Assembly: GCA_005406025.1 (NCBI GenBank)
Contig: BGZK01000079.1
Location: 620,001-684,000 of the forward strand
Direction of reading: 5' to 3'
Length of the DNA stretch: 64,000 nucleotides
From: Eumeta japonica
Taxonomy: Eukaryota; Arthropoda; Insecta; Lepidoptera; Psychidae
Below, piece by piece: positions 25,735 to 36,239 of the stretch. A model generated the notes under the pieces. That model was not told the DNA's origin. It worked only from the letters and a program-made list of their open reading frames with translations, and searched no databases. Within the stretch, counting starts at the first letter, position 1. Each line of letters opens with the position of its first letter. The translations under genes were made by a program, and so were the position numbers.

Positions 25735-26120
25735 GTAGGACTGACGGACGCAATACCTGTTTTTTCGGCTAGGGCGGCGTCAGAAGTGCGCATCCTCCGT
25801 TTGCTGTTTCCAGTTTTCTACGCAGACGTTCATGATTCGATAAGGAATTCTTTCTCTACCTGTGTATATGCTAGGTAGAGTGTGTTTGCGAGATCTTTTG
25901 GGATGTTCGCGTCACTGTATCTCTACAGCAGCAATGACCGGACCCGAGTCAAAGATGGATATATGCCACTCTATACCTCGTTAAGGACATATTCTACAAT
26001 CATCGGGTTCTCGTAGATGCAGAGCAATTCCTTCGTGATCGTCGGCACCAGGTTTGGTCGAATATACTGTATTTCAAAGAGGTTCAGCCTGTCGACGAAA
26101 AGGAGAGATAGATGAAATAC
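25735..26120 (-). other. Possible decayed coding remnant
   Basis: Composition is more balanced than its flanks. On the minus strand short protein-like phrases can be read (LFEIQYIRPNLVPTITKEL; ANIPKDLANTLYLAYTQVEK) broken by stops. No family recognised; an old transposon is the likeliest source. Confidence 0.2.
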
Positions 26121-26317
26121 TTAAAACGATCGGATTAACTGTAAACGTAAAAATATAATATAGTAATTTAGGAGTAATTATGACTTATAGTTATAGAAAA
26201 AAAAAGTCCGGTCGGACACTTAATGGGCTGGGTTGTAGTGGCGGGGAAACCGAGCCACGTAGCTCCCTGAAATGTGGTAGAACCGAGCGGAAAAAAGGAA
26301 ATGGTTAAATGAAGGGA

Positions 26318-26395
26318 TATGGAATAAGGAATGGAATGGAATGGATGGAAGGACAAAATGCAAAAAAAAATGGAATAGAATGGAATATAGTAAGA
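26318..26395 (+). repeat. Imperfect GGAAT tract
   Basis: GGAATAAGGAATGGAATGGA with later TGGAATAGAATGGAATATAG. The minus-strand 62-codon frame ending here is an artefact. Confidence 0.85.
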
Positions 26396-26814
26396 AAAAT
26401 GGATTTAAAATAACGTGGTAAACATCTTAATGTTTCTAAACCTATATTTGTAGTTGTTTCAGTTACAACAAATTCAGATCAGATGTACAAAAAACACCGT
26501 AAGACGGACAACATATTCATCGTACGGAACCGTCTTCACGCAAGTTCATCTCACACTTGTCTGATTTTATTGCTATATTCACAACGTTGGTATTCACAAA
26601 AGATTGTAGCCAATATCCGTTCAAAAAAGTATTGCTCATGCGACTGTACATATAAAACGTTAGATACGAGGAGTGAGTGCGAGCCGCGACACAACACAGC
26701 GGAACATTAATTTTATTGAAATAATATATATATCGTACTACAATTGTAGGTCAAATGCAGTATTAAAGTCCATGCGATTTGACGCGGCCAAAATACTCAG
26801 GCGATTTTTGATTT

Positions 26815-26912
26815 ATTTTATTAGGAATCGTGCCAAAGTTAAGATAATCGTTGGAAACCGAGTTGGAAATCGGACTCCCACATGCGAGATTCCGTATATA
26901 CCGGGAACCTAA
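26815..26912 (+). repeat. 'GGCCAAGT…GGGTTCCGTA' family head fragment
   Basis: ATCGTTGGAAACCGAGTTGG, AATCGGACTCCCACATGCGA and GATTCCGTATATACCG match the start of the family (CGAGTC/GGACTCGC…GGGTTCCGTA) in a diverged form. Confidence 0.45.
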
Positions 26913-28245
26913 GACGAAACAAAATTTAGCACTAAGTTTAAATTAAGTGGTAAGTAAGTTTAAACTAAATCATTCCTTACAAATTTCAAAAATTAAGTCT
27001 ACAGCAATATTGGCATAAATGTCAGTTTGAATGGTAGATAATTACCTATCATTCTACTAAACTTCACACACGTGCTGATGTTGATAATTCCATTGTAATT
27101 GTTGTAAATTAAAAATTGTGTACATCTAAAAACTTGCTAACAAGTTTTTTTCATAATGTTTTTCCCTTGAATATATATGTGAAACTCTATAATTGATATT
27201 ATTTTCAGATCATTAAAATGTGAAGTTAAAAGTTGAGGGAGGGTCACAAAATTAATAAATTTTGAAGGAAATAAACCGAAAAATATACATGTGAGTGAAA
27301 AATCACGTGTAAGCCTTGGAACAATTTTAGATACCTGTCCTACGACGCGCCGTGAAACAATTAAAAACGCAATACAATTTTTTTCATCGCACAATTGTAT
27401 GTTAATGCAAATCGTTTATAATTTTATACGTAATATATGCCGGTTCACATAAAACACATGCGTGTACGCTGTCATCAAGACCAATGAAAAAAATTATGAA
27501 GTTGTAAGATTTCCGTTTTTGTGACTTTGGCTACGGAACTCTAAAAGTTATTTTTTTCAATCAAACGTTGCCTATGGGAAGATCCGTAATGTTATTTGTA
27601 GATCGCATTTAGCCGAGGAAACACTACAATATATCTAGCAATAGACACCGACTCCAAAAATAACAATAATTGTAACTACATTACATTATTGAAATAATTT
27701 GATTGACTTTTAAGTAGTTTAATATTTTTCATTTCACTTTCCTTAGAAGAACTCTAAAAAATATTTTGATCATTGTTTGTTATTCATGGGTATGCGTTGA
27801 GTTAAATTTGAAGTGGTTAGGTACCTGCCTACCTTCTTGCTGGTAAACACATAGATCGTACCTACATATTGATGAGTAGAAAAAGTAAGTTGATTTTTAA
27901 GTTGTAAAAGAATAGACAATATTTTTTTTTCTTTTTAGTGCATATTAATTTGTTTTCTATTAGCTTTTGATTTAAAGTTGTTTTTTTTTTTGTTAAAATT
28001 TTTATTTATTTTTTGATCTTTAGTGAATATGAAATACACTAACTAACTTGTCTGAATATGGGTGGACCTACTAAATGTGCTGCTCATAGATCGCATCCCC
28101 GTTGGTCATCATATTCGACTATTCGACTACGACAATTACTTGACCATAACGACCGGTAGGTGACTCAAATATTCAGATAGCCTATAAAAGATTCAGCCGA
28201 GTATTGTTAATTTGCTCCTAAGAATTGAAGAGTTACGTTACTTTG
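26913..28245. other. AT-rich noncoding stretch
   Basis: Apart from the 27.43-27.56 kb repeat end, nothing recognised. Confidence 0.5.
27425..27555 (-). repeat. 'CCGTTTTTGCCATTTGGCTACGGAAC' family end fragment
   Basis: GATTTCCGTTTTTGTGACTT followed by TGGCTACGGAACTCTAAAAG is the diverged end of the repeat seen better at 43.98-44.04 kb. Orientation relative to the family consensus is uncertain. Confidence 0.45.
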
Positions 28246-28595
28246 TCATGGATCCCATAATCAGTACCCAACCAAACTCTTATCAAACTACCCTTGAAGT
28301 ACATCCTTTCCAATAAAAAAAAAATCTTCGAAATCGTTTCGCGTGATATTGAGTTATTCGTTGATTTGTTTCGGACATACTCAATGCAAATTTAAGATTT
28401 ATACGATTTTCTCATGAATTCCATTGTCAGAACTGAACCAAATTAAAATGGAACCGCACGGGAAGCACCAGCTTTCAAATAAAAAAAGAATTATCAAAAT
28501 CGGTTTACTCGGTCGAAAGTTCTGAGCTAACAAACATAGAAAAAAAGAAATAATAATACAGTTGAATTGAGAACCTCCTCAATTCGACTGTATTT
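28246..28595 (+). repeat. Internally duplicated lepidopteran repeat ending in an ACAGTTGAATTGAG hairpin
   Basis: Two related units offset by about 167 bases: TCATGGATCCCATAATCAGT…TCGAAATCGTTTCGCG (from 28246) and TCATGAATTCCATTGTCAGA…ATCAAAATCGGTTTACTCGG (from 28413). The end GTTGAATTGAGAACCTCCTC is a familiar terminal block, here forming a stem of 28558-28571 with 28578-28591 (one mismatch). Confidence 0.6.
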
Positions 28596-29111
28596 TATGA
28601 TATATCGTATTAAAAGATATTTGTATTGGAATATCGGTGTTGAATCTTGAAGAAACATAAGAAAATACTGAATTTTCGTACAATGCACACGTCCGTCTGC
28701 ACGAGTGCGTTGTCTGTCATTCGTTTTTCGACGACGACTAGTCGTTCATTCTTTATTCAATCCTGTAGAATCTATTTTATGTGTTTACATGTTACGCAGT
28801 TTAATTTGAAGAAATATCATTAAGGCTTTGACCAAAAGCAACCGTCTCCCAGTGGACTTGATCAAATTAACATCTTCCCCGATAAGTTTGCAACGCACGC
28901 CCGTCCTTAATTATGGCTCCAAGGCACAACAAATCGGACGTGAAAAGAATTTAATAATAATCCTTGCTTAAAAGCTTGAATTACTTGAGCTTGGATTCAA
29001 ATTCAAATTAAAAGCAAATAAACCTTCATTAATATCTACGTCTTAACAGTTTTGAATAGGGAAAATTATATAAATATATCTATATTTATTTACATATAGG
29101 CGTTCGTATCT

Positions 29112-29436
29112 AGAGACATCTAGTGGTTTAGAAAACTACACTTTATGGTAACAGAATATGTGTTTACGACATCTAGTGGCAATATTATGAACTTTTATTT
29201 TGCTTCCTTTTTATAAGTAAAATAATGTGTTTTTGATAGATGGCGCTATTTTACATTAGATACGAGCGCGCCATCGAGTATGAAATAATAAAAAACCTCG
29301 CTTAGTCCTGTGGAAAAATTATTTTCGAACGCCACCTAGTAACATTTTTTATCAACTTTTATATTTAGCAATACATACAACCCCAAATAACAGATGGCTT
29401 GTTAATACAATGTCAATATATACCACCAGATGTCAC
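29112..29436. promoter_or_regulatory. Cluster of CTCF-like ATCTAGTGG / GATGGCGC / CCACCTAG motifs
   Basis: Seven related sites in about 325 bases, in both orientations: ACATCTAGTGG (29116), ACATCTAGTGGC (29169), ATAGATGGCGCTA (29236), GCGCGCCATCGA (29267), GCCACCTAGT (29331), CAGATGGCTT (29391) and CCACCAGATGTC (29423). The core resembles the insect CTCF motif AGRKGGCGC. Similar words also occur inside lepidopteran repeats, so a repeat origin is equally possible. Confidence 0.4.
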
Positions 29437-29766
29437 GAATTTCAATTTTTATTTTATTTAAGATTATAAGATTTCAGGTAGATACATATTGAAAATATCG
29501 AATTAAAATAGAACTATGTATACTTCAGGAATTTACTTACCATTACCTAGTTATAAAATAAGTTATTATATTACTGAATTTTTATAACTACAAGAATTAT
29601 TATTTTGTTACCTTAATTTCACAGTTTGTCATGCAATATAGAAATAATTACAATTAGATGTAATTCTATGAAGGTCAATGCGGCAAATTCTGATAAAATA
29701 TGCAGTACTGATCCATTTAATGCGACGAGCTGTTGGACACTCATGAAGAAGTAGATACTAAATTTT

Positions 29767-29800
29767 GGCCGCGACTTCACCCGCGTGGATGCAGAATAAA
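29767..29800 (+). repeat. 'CCGCGACTTCGTCCGCGTGG' element fragment
   Basis: GGCCGCGACTTCACCCGCGT differs from the usual block by little; the surrounding sequence is AT-rich. Confidence 0.45.
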
Positions 29801-31129
29801 ATCTATTATTTTTTTATATCGACTTTATTTTATAAGATTCGACCACGTCATCACTATATCCATCTGTTTCTTTCATCAAAATACAACTATTATAAAAAAA
29901 TCATTAAAATATAGCCGCATATATTTTTTATTAAATTTTGTTGATCAAAGATTTAACAATTTAGTTGAAATGTTTTTTAAATAAATTATAGATCATTTAT
30001 TTTGGAATAAGATATTTTTCATTACTCTCTTGGTTACAATATCTTTGTATCCAGTATTCACACCTTGGATCTAAAAAGGTATTATTCCGTTAATTTTACA
30101 GATCAATAATGAATCCTAATATCAATAGTCACATATAAAATTAATTGTAATTGCATTAGGGACGTTACAAAATTAGCTAAGAAGATAAATGTATATGTAT
30201 ATTTTTAATAATCAAACAGGTCATATTAACTACATCATAAATATTTTTTTTCATATCGATATTAATTTCGTACATATAATTATATTCTTAAGTTGTCTTT
30301 AATTTTTCTGTTAAATAGTGACACTTGTAATTTCTGCAAAATAGTTGGTAAAAGTACTAAATAAATATTCAATTATATTTCCTTTTAACTATTCATAAAG
30401 ACGAATATTGACGTACCTGAAAGTTAGAATAAAAATGAAACCGATAATAAAAACGTAAAGGTCACGCCCGGGACGAAGACACGACTTAGGGCTGGCGGCG
30501 CCCGCGCGTGTGTCAGATCGTGCATCGTTTTGGTGGCGAGAGCCTCACAAGTACGATGTCTGGCTTTGAGTGATCACCAATCAACATGATTCCACGAGAG
30601 TTTGGAATTCGATTCCCGGACAGAATACATACGATCGTAAATTTACTCCCGTGGCGCGTCGGCGGCGGGGCGGTGGAAGCCATAATAGCGATTTTTTTTT
30701 CTTATTGTATGCACCAAAACAATTAGTGAGATCCTCTGGAGATATGACAAACGTGTCTATGTATAACAACTCGTTGAACTCTACCGCGTCGATTTAGATA
30801 ATTACTGCCTAACTACTGGCTATAAAGTAACAATTCGTTCATTTTTAATATCTCTAATGGTTATAAAAGGACACACGGATAAGTATGAAAGCTTAAAAAT
30901 ACTAACACCTAAACGATTGTTTCGTGTTCGAAGAGCTCTAAAATTTGAGTAATAATGACTTCTGACTTTCCGAGCTCGAAAATGGTTCTGCTCAAAACAA
31001 ATCCAGAAATTTTGGACTGGCCTACGAGACCAACCCCTGCTCAGATATATTGAGACGTTTTATATACGTCTTAACCGACAAAGCCGATGCACTTATATCG
31101 TCATTAATCATGCAGAAGCCCTTCTGTCA
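29801..31129. other. Mostly AT-rich noncoding stretch
   Basis: At 30603-30620 GGAATTCGATTCCCGG looks like a B box, followed by a GC-rich patch, so a SINE remnant may lie at 30580-30690. Near 30417 the minus strand shows a pyrimidine tract with CAG|GTACGT. No gene. Confidence 0.4.
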
Positions 31130-31260
31130 CCATCTCCCTTGACACAGGGCGCGGGGCCGCCGCAGCCGCCGCGGCCCGATCGTTACCTCGTTAGAGGTTC
31201 GCCGGAGGGGCTGCGGCCCTATTCTTTCGGCATTATCCCACTTCGAGGTGTTTTGGAGCA
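31130..31260. other. GC-rich island, candidate conserved noncoding element
   Basis: GCGGGGCCGCCGCAGCCGCC and GCCGGAGGGGCTGCGGCCC; no open frame, no repeat match. Confidence 0.25.
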
Positions 31261-31439
31261 TTTACCAGTTCCCATCTGCTTTAGTCGTGGACATGTCTTA
31301 CTATAATTTATTTATTTAATAGCTATTACATTCCCGCTTTTCTCGGCGTAACTTAAAATTGTCAACTTTTTCAATCATGGTTCAAGTATTTGTCTCTTTG
31401 CCATGACTTTCGCCTGGGTGGATATATCAAATTACTTCA

Positions 31440-31595
31440 TCATTTGTATCCATCGATTTCGTTGTCGATCTTGACACCGATTCCTATTTCAAATTTAGTT
31501 CCACTATCGATTCCCATCCCTGTCCCGCTCAAATCCAGTATTGGCGCTGATTTTAATCTTGATACGCTATTGAGTATCATTGTCGGTGACCGATG
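31440..31595. repeat. Degenerate hexanucleotide tract 3
   Basis: Repeated TCGATTTCG, TCGATCTTG, CCGATTCC and TCGATTCCC phrases at about six-base spacing. Overlapping open frames on both strands (Ile/Pro/Ser-rich) are artefacts of the repeat. Confidence 0.6.
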
Positions 31596-31888
31596 ACTAT
31601 TTTTACTGCAATCTAAACAAAACAAAACTTTTAAATTATGTATAACTGGATACCAACCGTTCAGTCGTTCGAAAGTAACCGAAAGGCGAACATCCGAACA
31701 AGCATCATTTTACATTTTTAAGGCTGATGAGAGCTTAGAAAATAATCAAGGTCGATGAAAAAGCGTTACAATAAAATATGTAATCAACTAAAATTAAAGA
31801 TAAATTATTCCTTATGGTAGAGCTATACTGTAGCACGACAATGGGACGGCTAGACCGCTGAAATAACATACTATATCTGAATTCGGAC

Positions 31889-32122
31889 GTGAAGTAGCAG
31901 CTTCCACTGCTGCCTTTCGTCCGGCGAGTGAGAGTTCCGGTAGCCCACTCCCTCTTCCGCCCTTCACTAACCCCCCTGTTAGATATCCTATTTCCCTCCA
32001 ATAGGCCGGCAAAACACTGGTGACTCCTCTGGAGTCGCGAATGTCCATGAGCGACAGTGACCGTCTACTCTCTGATAATTCGCCTGCTCGTTTGCTCATC
32101 GCCTGTTCGTCTGCTTTTTTAG
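31889..32122. repeat. Lepidopteran 'CCATGAGCGGCGG' repeat, copy 1
   Basis: GAAGTAGCAGCTTCCACTGC, TTTCGTCCGGCGAGTGAGAG, GGTGACTCCTCTGGAGTCGC, AATGTCCATGAGCGACAGTG and GCTCGTTTGCTCATCG form the known order of a common lepidopteran repeat (recognised from memory). The 95-codon minus-strand frame over it is not a host gene. Confidence 0.7.
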
Positions 32123-32413
32123 TGACTAAAACATGTTTTAAATAAACGATTTAAATATATATAAACATATTATTATATAATTAAACAGTAACAAAATAGA
32201 TCTATAGACACATGTTTTATTTAACCCTAAAAGCTCGTACAGGAGGCCGTCGTCACGTGACATGTAGTCGCTATTGCTAAAGGTCACCGCTGTCAGTTAC
32301 GCGCGGACTAAAGGAAACGTTACTATAGAAGACTGCCATACCGACTTTTTTAGTGCTTCTATAAATGAAAAAAAACACGACTGCAGATGCAATTATAAAT
32401 ATGAAGACTTTAT

Positions 32414-32434
32414 CGAATACGATACGATACGATA
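32414..32434 (+). repeat. ATACG pentanucleotide microsatellite
   Basis: GAATACGATACGATACGATA, about four units. Confidence 0.9.
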
Positions 32435-32509
32435 GTACATGAGTGTTCCTTTTCCATATTCTTTACGGAAGTAAAACCAACAGCAGTGCTTCATTTTCTG
32501 AATGCGTTT

Positions 32510-32650
32510 TAACACTGCGTCTGGCACTGTAGCTGAGTCGCGCGGTGTTCTTCGACGGCAGATACGCGGCGGACGGCGCCGTCGGGCGCGCCAGCGACGG
32601 CTGCTTGTGGCGGGGGCGAACTTAAACTGATGGTGTACCCCCGGTGTGTG
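32510..32650. other. GC-rich island
   Basis: CGCGGCGGACGGCGCCGTCG and neighbours; a short minus-strand frame crosses it without a recognisable motif. Confidence 0.2.
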
Positions 32651-32924
32651 AGCTTTAATTTGTTGTATTTAATGCAGAAGAAAACCTTCAAACTCATACT
32701 CACACCTGAGAGCTACCGTTTTGGAATTTTTCCTCTTTTATTTTATTTTACATCATTATTATTAATCTTGATATATCGTTTCTCACCAATATTTGAATCG
32801 TCACCCTTTTTCTTAACCGAGCAAGTCACAGATTATATTTCTGAAATATGTACAACTAAATGTATTAGTGATAATATTTTATAAGCTTCTCAACACACTT
32901 TTTTTTTCAACAATCACTACATAC

Positions 32925-32965
32925 ACTAGCTTCTACCCGCGGCTCTGGTCGCGTGGTTATATTTT
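32925..32965 (+). repeat. 'CTTCTGCCCGCGGCTCCGTCCGCGTGG' element fragment
   Basis: ACTAGCTTCTACCCGCGGCT then CTGGTCGCGTGGTTATAT, directly before the 33-kb retrotransposon fragment. Confidence 0.45.
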
Positions 32966-32997
32966 TTGAGGACATTTTTTTCACTTTATTTAGATAA

Positions 32998-33320
32998 AAT
33001 CAAATCAATCAAAAATAGCTTTATTTAATTGGTAATAGAGATGACACTTAAAAACCGTTATAAACTATTATTTTCGACATTAAATTTCCTACCCATTCCG
33101 AATGCTGTTTCACCATGAGAAGAATGGGCAAGAAACTCAAGGTATGCTCTTTTTTACTCATCGATACATAATATTGATTAATTAATAATTTAGTACAACA
33201 TTTAGGAACAACATGAAAGAACCTTATAGCCGAGCGGTTCAATCCCATAGAGATTTTTCATTAACATATTCAGTCACATTATAATAGCCCTTGACACATT
33301 TTTATACGAAAAGTTTAAAT
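32998..33320 (-). mobile_element. Second, 5'-truncated copy of the 48-kb non-LTR retrotransposon
   Basis: The stretch aligns by eye with 48315-48670: the tail CAAAAATA.CTTTATTT, TTTTCGACATTA, GCTGTTTCACC.TGAGAAGAATG, GCTCTTTTTTACTCATC, TAGCC.AGC..TTCAATCC and CATTATAATAGCCCTTG blocks match in the same order. It holds the end of the polymerase and the 3' UTR only. Its upstream edge abuts a degenerate hexamer tract. Confidence 0.8.
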
Positions 33321-33562
33321 CCCCTTCTCGGTTCCGATCGCGGTCTCGATCTAAATAGAATACGACTTTTGCTCCGCTTTGAATTCTAATCTCGGTTCTA
33401 CTGCTCATTTCAATCACGATCTTCATTCCAATTTTAGTCCCACACTCGATTCGGACCTTGCTTCCGTTCTTGATTTCGATATCCTCCGATCTCAATTTTC
33501 GATTCTGCTCCTCATACTGTTTGCAATTTCGATTTCGCTACCGGCTACGATTACGATTTGAA
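33320..33562. repeat. Degenerate hexanucleotide tract 4 (longest)
   Basis: About 240 bases of CGGTTCCGATCGCGGTCTCG-like sequence with ACTCGATTCGG, TTGATTTCGAT, CCGATCTC and TTTCGATTTCGC units. It ends in TTTGAACGGGGCTAGTATCA, resembling the flank of tract 1, and abuts the 33-kb retrotransposon fragment on its other side. Confidence 0.7.
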
Positions 33563-34261
33563 CGGGGCTAGTATCAAATAAAATTCAGGCTGTGTTACTC
33601 GGAGATGGGATAGTTGTCTATAGGTGGAAGAATTTTTAGAATTTGTAATAGTACCTGTAAACAAATAACGGAGTTTCTTATTCATGAAGGACATTTTACG
33701 AATTCCTACAATACGCAGACTAAATCGGAGATAGTTAATTATTTTTTTCAGAAACCGTCCCATTTTCTGGCACCATACATCACCAGTTTTATAGTGATTG
33801 AGGGAATGGTTTAGGCACGTAAAGAAGACAAACAAAATACACACTCCCTTTATACTTACACAACCCTACTTCCCCCTTCACGTAATAGCGAAAAACGTGT
33901 CTCATCATTTTAATAAGCTCCATTTATACGAAACATAATTGTACCTGACTGCGTAAAAAGTTTCAACAAAATCCAGCCCTCTTTTACTCCAATAAAAATG
34001 AATTTCCAAAAATTATCTTATTTGGTCCTTAAATTATACAAACTATTTTCCGATCACGTTTATTTTCAATCGGCTTTATAATCTCGGAAATCTCGTGGTG
34101 CACGAAACAGTGATTCGTTTTTTTCCGATTAGAAGCTTATTGCTTACATTTCACATTAGTTCGTACTATAAAAGTACATGAAATTTCTCTACAGGTTATT
34201 ATGTCAGACTTTGTTTACCCCTCTGTTGAGCTATACCCACACACAACTTTTTTATTTCAGA

Positions 34262-34420
34262 TCGACGCCCTCGAACCTTCTACGCTGGCCAAGTGCAGGT
34301 TGGCGGCTGTCAGGGACCGTCAGCTTATTGTGCTCCTGGAAGCACGGAATGTGTGGTTTAAGTTGACGTATGTTAAAAACTCACTGGTTAACTCGGCCGG
34401 GGTCAGGATCTAAACTATAC
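34262..34420 (-). mobile_element. SINE copy (GAGTTTTTAAC family)
   Basis: Read on the minus strand: TTTAGATCCTGACCCCGGCC (B-box region), GTGAGTTTTTAAC, AACTTAAACCACACATTCCG, TGCTTCCAGGAGCAC and GACGGTCCCTGACAG. The order and wording match the 45-kb copy. Two short plus-strand open frames here are shadows of it. Confidence 0.55.
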
Positions 34421-35439
34421 TCATTTTCATTACGATCGGTCTTGAGTTAAAAAAGGACATACAGATAAACAAACAGACAAGCATATATTTTTAAAAATGG
34501 TAGAATAGGGGTTGGTTATGATCATAAAACAAACATGTATCACGAAAGTTTACAAAAAAAGTACAAAAAACCAAAAGAAACACAAACAGACGTTACAGAT
34601 TTATATAGGAGTATTAATAAATATATATCATTGCGGTTGCTTTTCCATGTGCTAAATTAACCAAAGAGTAAAATAAAAAGATGTAATACTTTTTTAGTCG
34701 TACAGCGCAACTTTCAATGCGTGGTTTCCATCTTAACTTTCAATAAAAATTACATCCCAGTACCTAACTTCTGAAACTCTGCTCAAAGGAAAACGTGTGA
34801 AACATGTCAAAACTGTGCTATGTCGCAAGACGAAAGTTAAGATATTAACCACTAGTTAATAACCAGGGCAATAACAAAAAAAATGATGTATTTTTTTTAT
34901 AAACCTGATTATAGTTAATTATTGAATATAATTCAATTCATTCAATAAACTCTAGCTCTCGCATTATTGTCTTTACGCTACTTTGAATATTAACAAATAT
35001 TAAGTCTGAACTTATACTTTTGAACGGCTAAAGCGTACTGCTAGCAAATTATTCATCCTTAAATAAAATGTAACTTTATTAATATAGCTCGCCATTTATA
35101 TAGATAAGAAGTAATATGGCATTCACTAGCTACGCTCCCGTGTGGCAGACAACGAAAAACTTTTAGAGGATCAGATTAAATACTTGTTACGATTTTTGGT
35201 TGTGACCTGTGCTTTAGGTAAAGATCTGAATCCAATATAGTGGAAATGCTCTAATATGTATATAAAATACCATCTAATGTTTTATATTCTTATCTATAAA
35301 AGGGGAAAGCAGCTATATTTGTAACTTCAAGAACATTTCGAGACATTTGCATTTCTGTAGTTATTGTTATGTGAAGATCGTGGCGGACGACGAATGCTTC
35401 AAATTTGCTTCGCTACCCCGTGATTGAGCCTCGCCTAAG
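34421..35439. other. AT-rich noncoding stretch
   Basis: Nothing recognised. Confidence 0.55.
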
Positions 35440-35602
35440 CGGAGCATCGCTTGGCTAGAAGACCGCACGGTAGCAGCTCGCCGACGACGACATCACGCCC
35501 GCGCCGCAAAACGACGAGCCGCCCTCCGTCACGATACAAAACCACATCGTTCCACTATAGCCTACCTGATGCTCGACTGCCCCCTCGGTGTCCTCCGAAG
35601 TC

Positions 35603-35851
35603 TTAGGCGCGGCCGAAGAGGCACCCGTGTACCACCACAAAGTACTGAGTCATCCACCTTGAGCTCCTCGTCGCTTCTTTTAGGCTCCCGCTCCTAGGGC
35701 CCCGATGCAATGAGTACTCGGTACTGCTTTGACTTGACTCGTTAATCGATTCACCTGTAGTCAGGATTAAACCTGACACATATCGCTTAGACAACAAAAC
35801 TGACGACTCGGTTCCTACGACCATGAGTAACAATAACAATATGACAAACAT
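35603..35851 (-). CDS. Unidentified short open frame with signal-peptide-like start, uncertain
   Basis: The 82-codon frame begins MFVILLLLLMVVGTES, which resembles a secretion signal with a plausible cut after GTES. The rest is Ser-rich (GESINESSQSSTEYS, SGSLKEATRSSR). It sits in a locally GC-richer block (35440-35720) where a second minus-strand frame, 35640-35455, continues with GASSAAPKTSEDTEGAV. The two frames could be parts of one decayed gene or transposon protein, or exons joined through the CAG|GT-like sites present. The ATG overlaps TAG|GTATGT, which would also read as a splice donor. No family recognised. Confidence 0.2.
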   Translation of the reverse strand: MFVILLLLLMVVGTESSVLLSKRYVSGLILTTGESINESSQSSTEYSLHRGPRSGSLKEATRSSRWMTQYFVVVHGCLFGRA

Positions 35852-36239
35852 ACCTAATCAATGTAGTTGCTAGACATACATGGTGATTTATTTACAATAT
35901 GTTAGCCGTACTCAAATTTTTCATCCTAATACTTACTTATTCGTTATTTTTTCTATAATGAAAGGGTCTGCTAGATAAAAACAACTAGACTTGGCACATC
36001 AAGGATTAAGTAACATCACACTGTATGTTTTTGTAATAAAAGTTAGCATGTTATGTAATAGAACAGCATTTTCAAGAAAGAAATGTACATGCGAGCCACC
36101 AAAATATTAAAGTGGTGTACCGCATCACCACATTTTAATATTCACTGAACTTAAAAGTAATAATTTGCTAAATAATTAAGAAAACGTGTACATCGACCAA
36201 TTTGAATATCTGACGAAATATAATCAAAATATAATATAA

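Noticed and set aside
30600..30625. B-box-like GGAATTCGATTCCCGG as a tRNA gene
   Set aside because: No matching A box or cloverleaf at the right spacing; at most a SINE scrap.
31812..32099. 95-codon minus-strand frame
   Set aside because: Lies over a known dispersed repeat that recurs at 59.8 kb; frame not kept in that copy.
34240..34260. Good splice acceptor TTTTTTATTTCAG
   Set aside because: Followed by SINE tail sequence with no coding exon or donor that would make use of it.
34178..34413. Two overlapping plus-strand frames
   Set aside because: Shadow of a minus-strand SINE copy.
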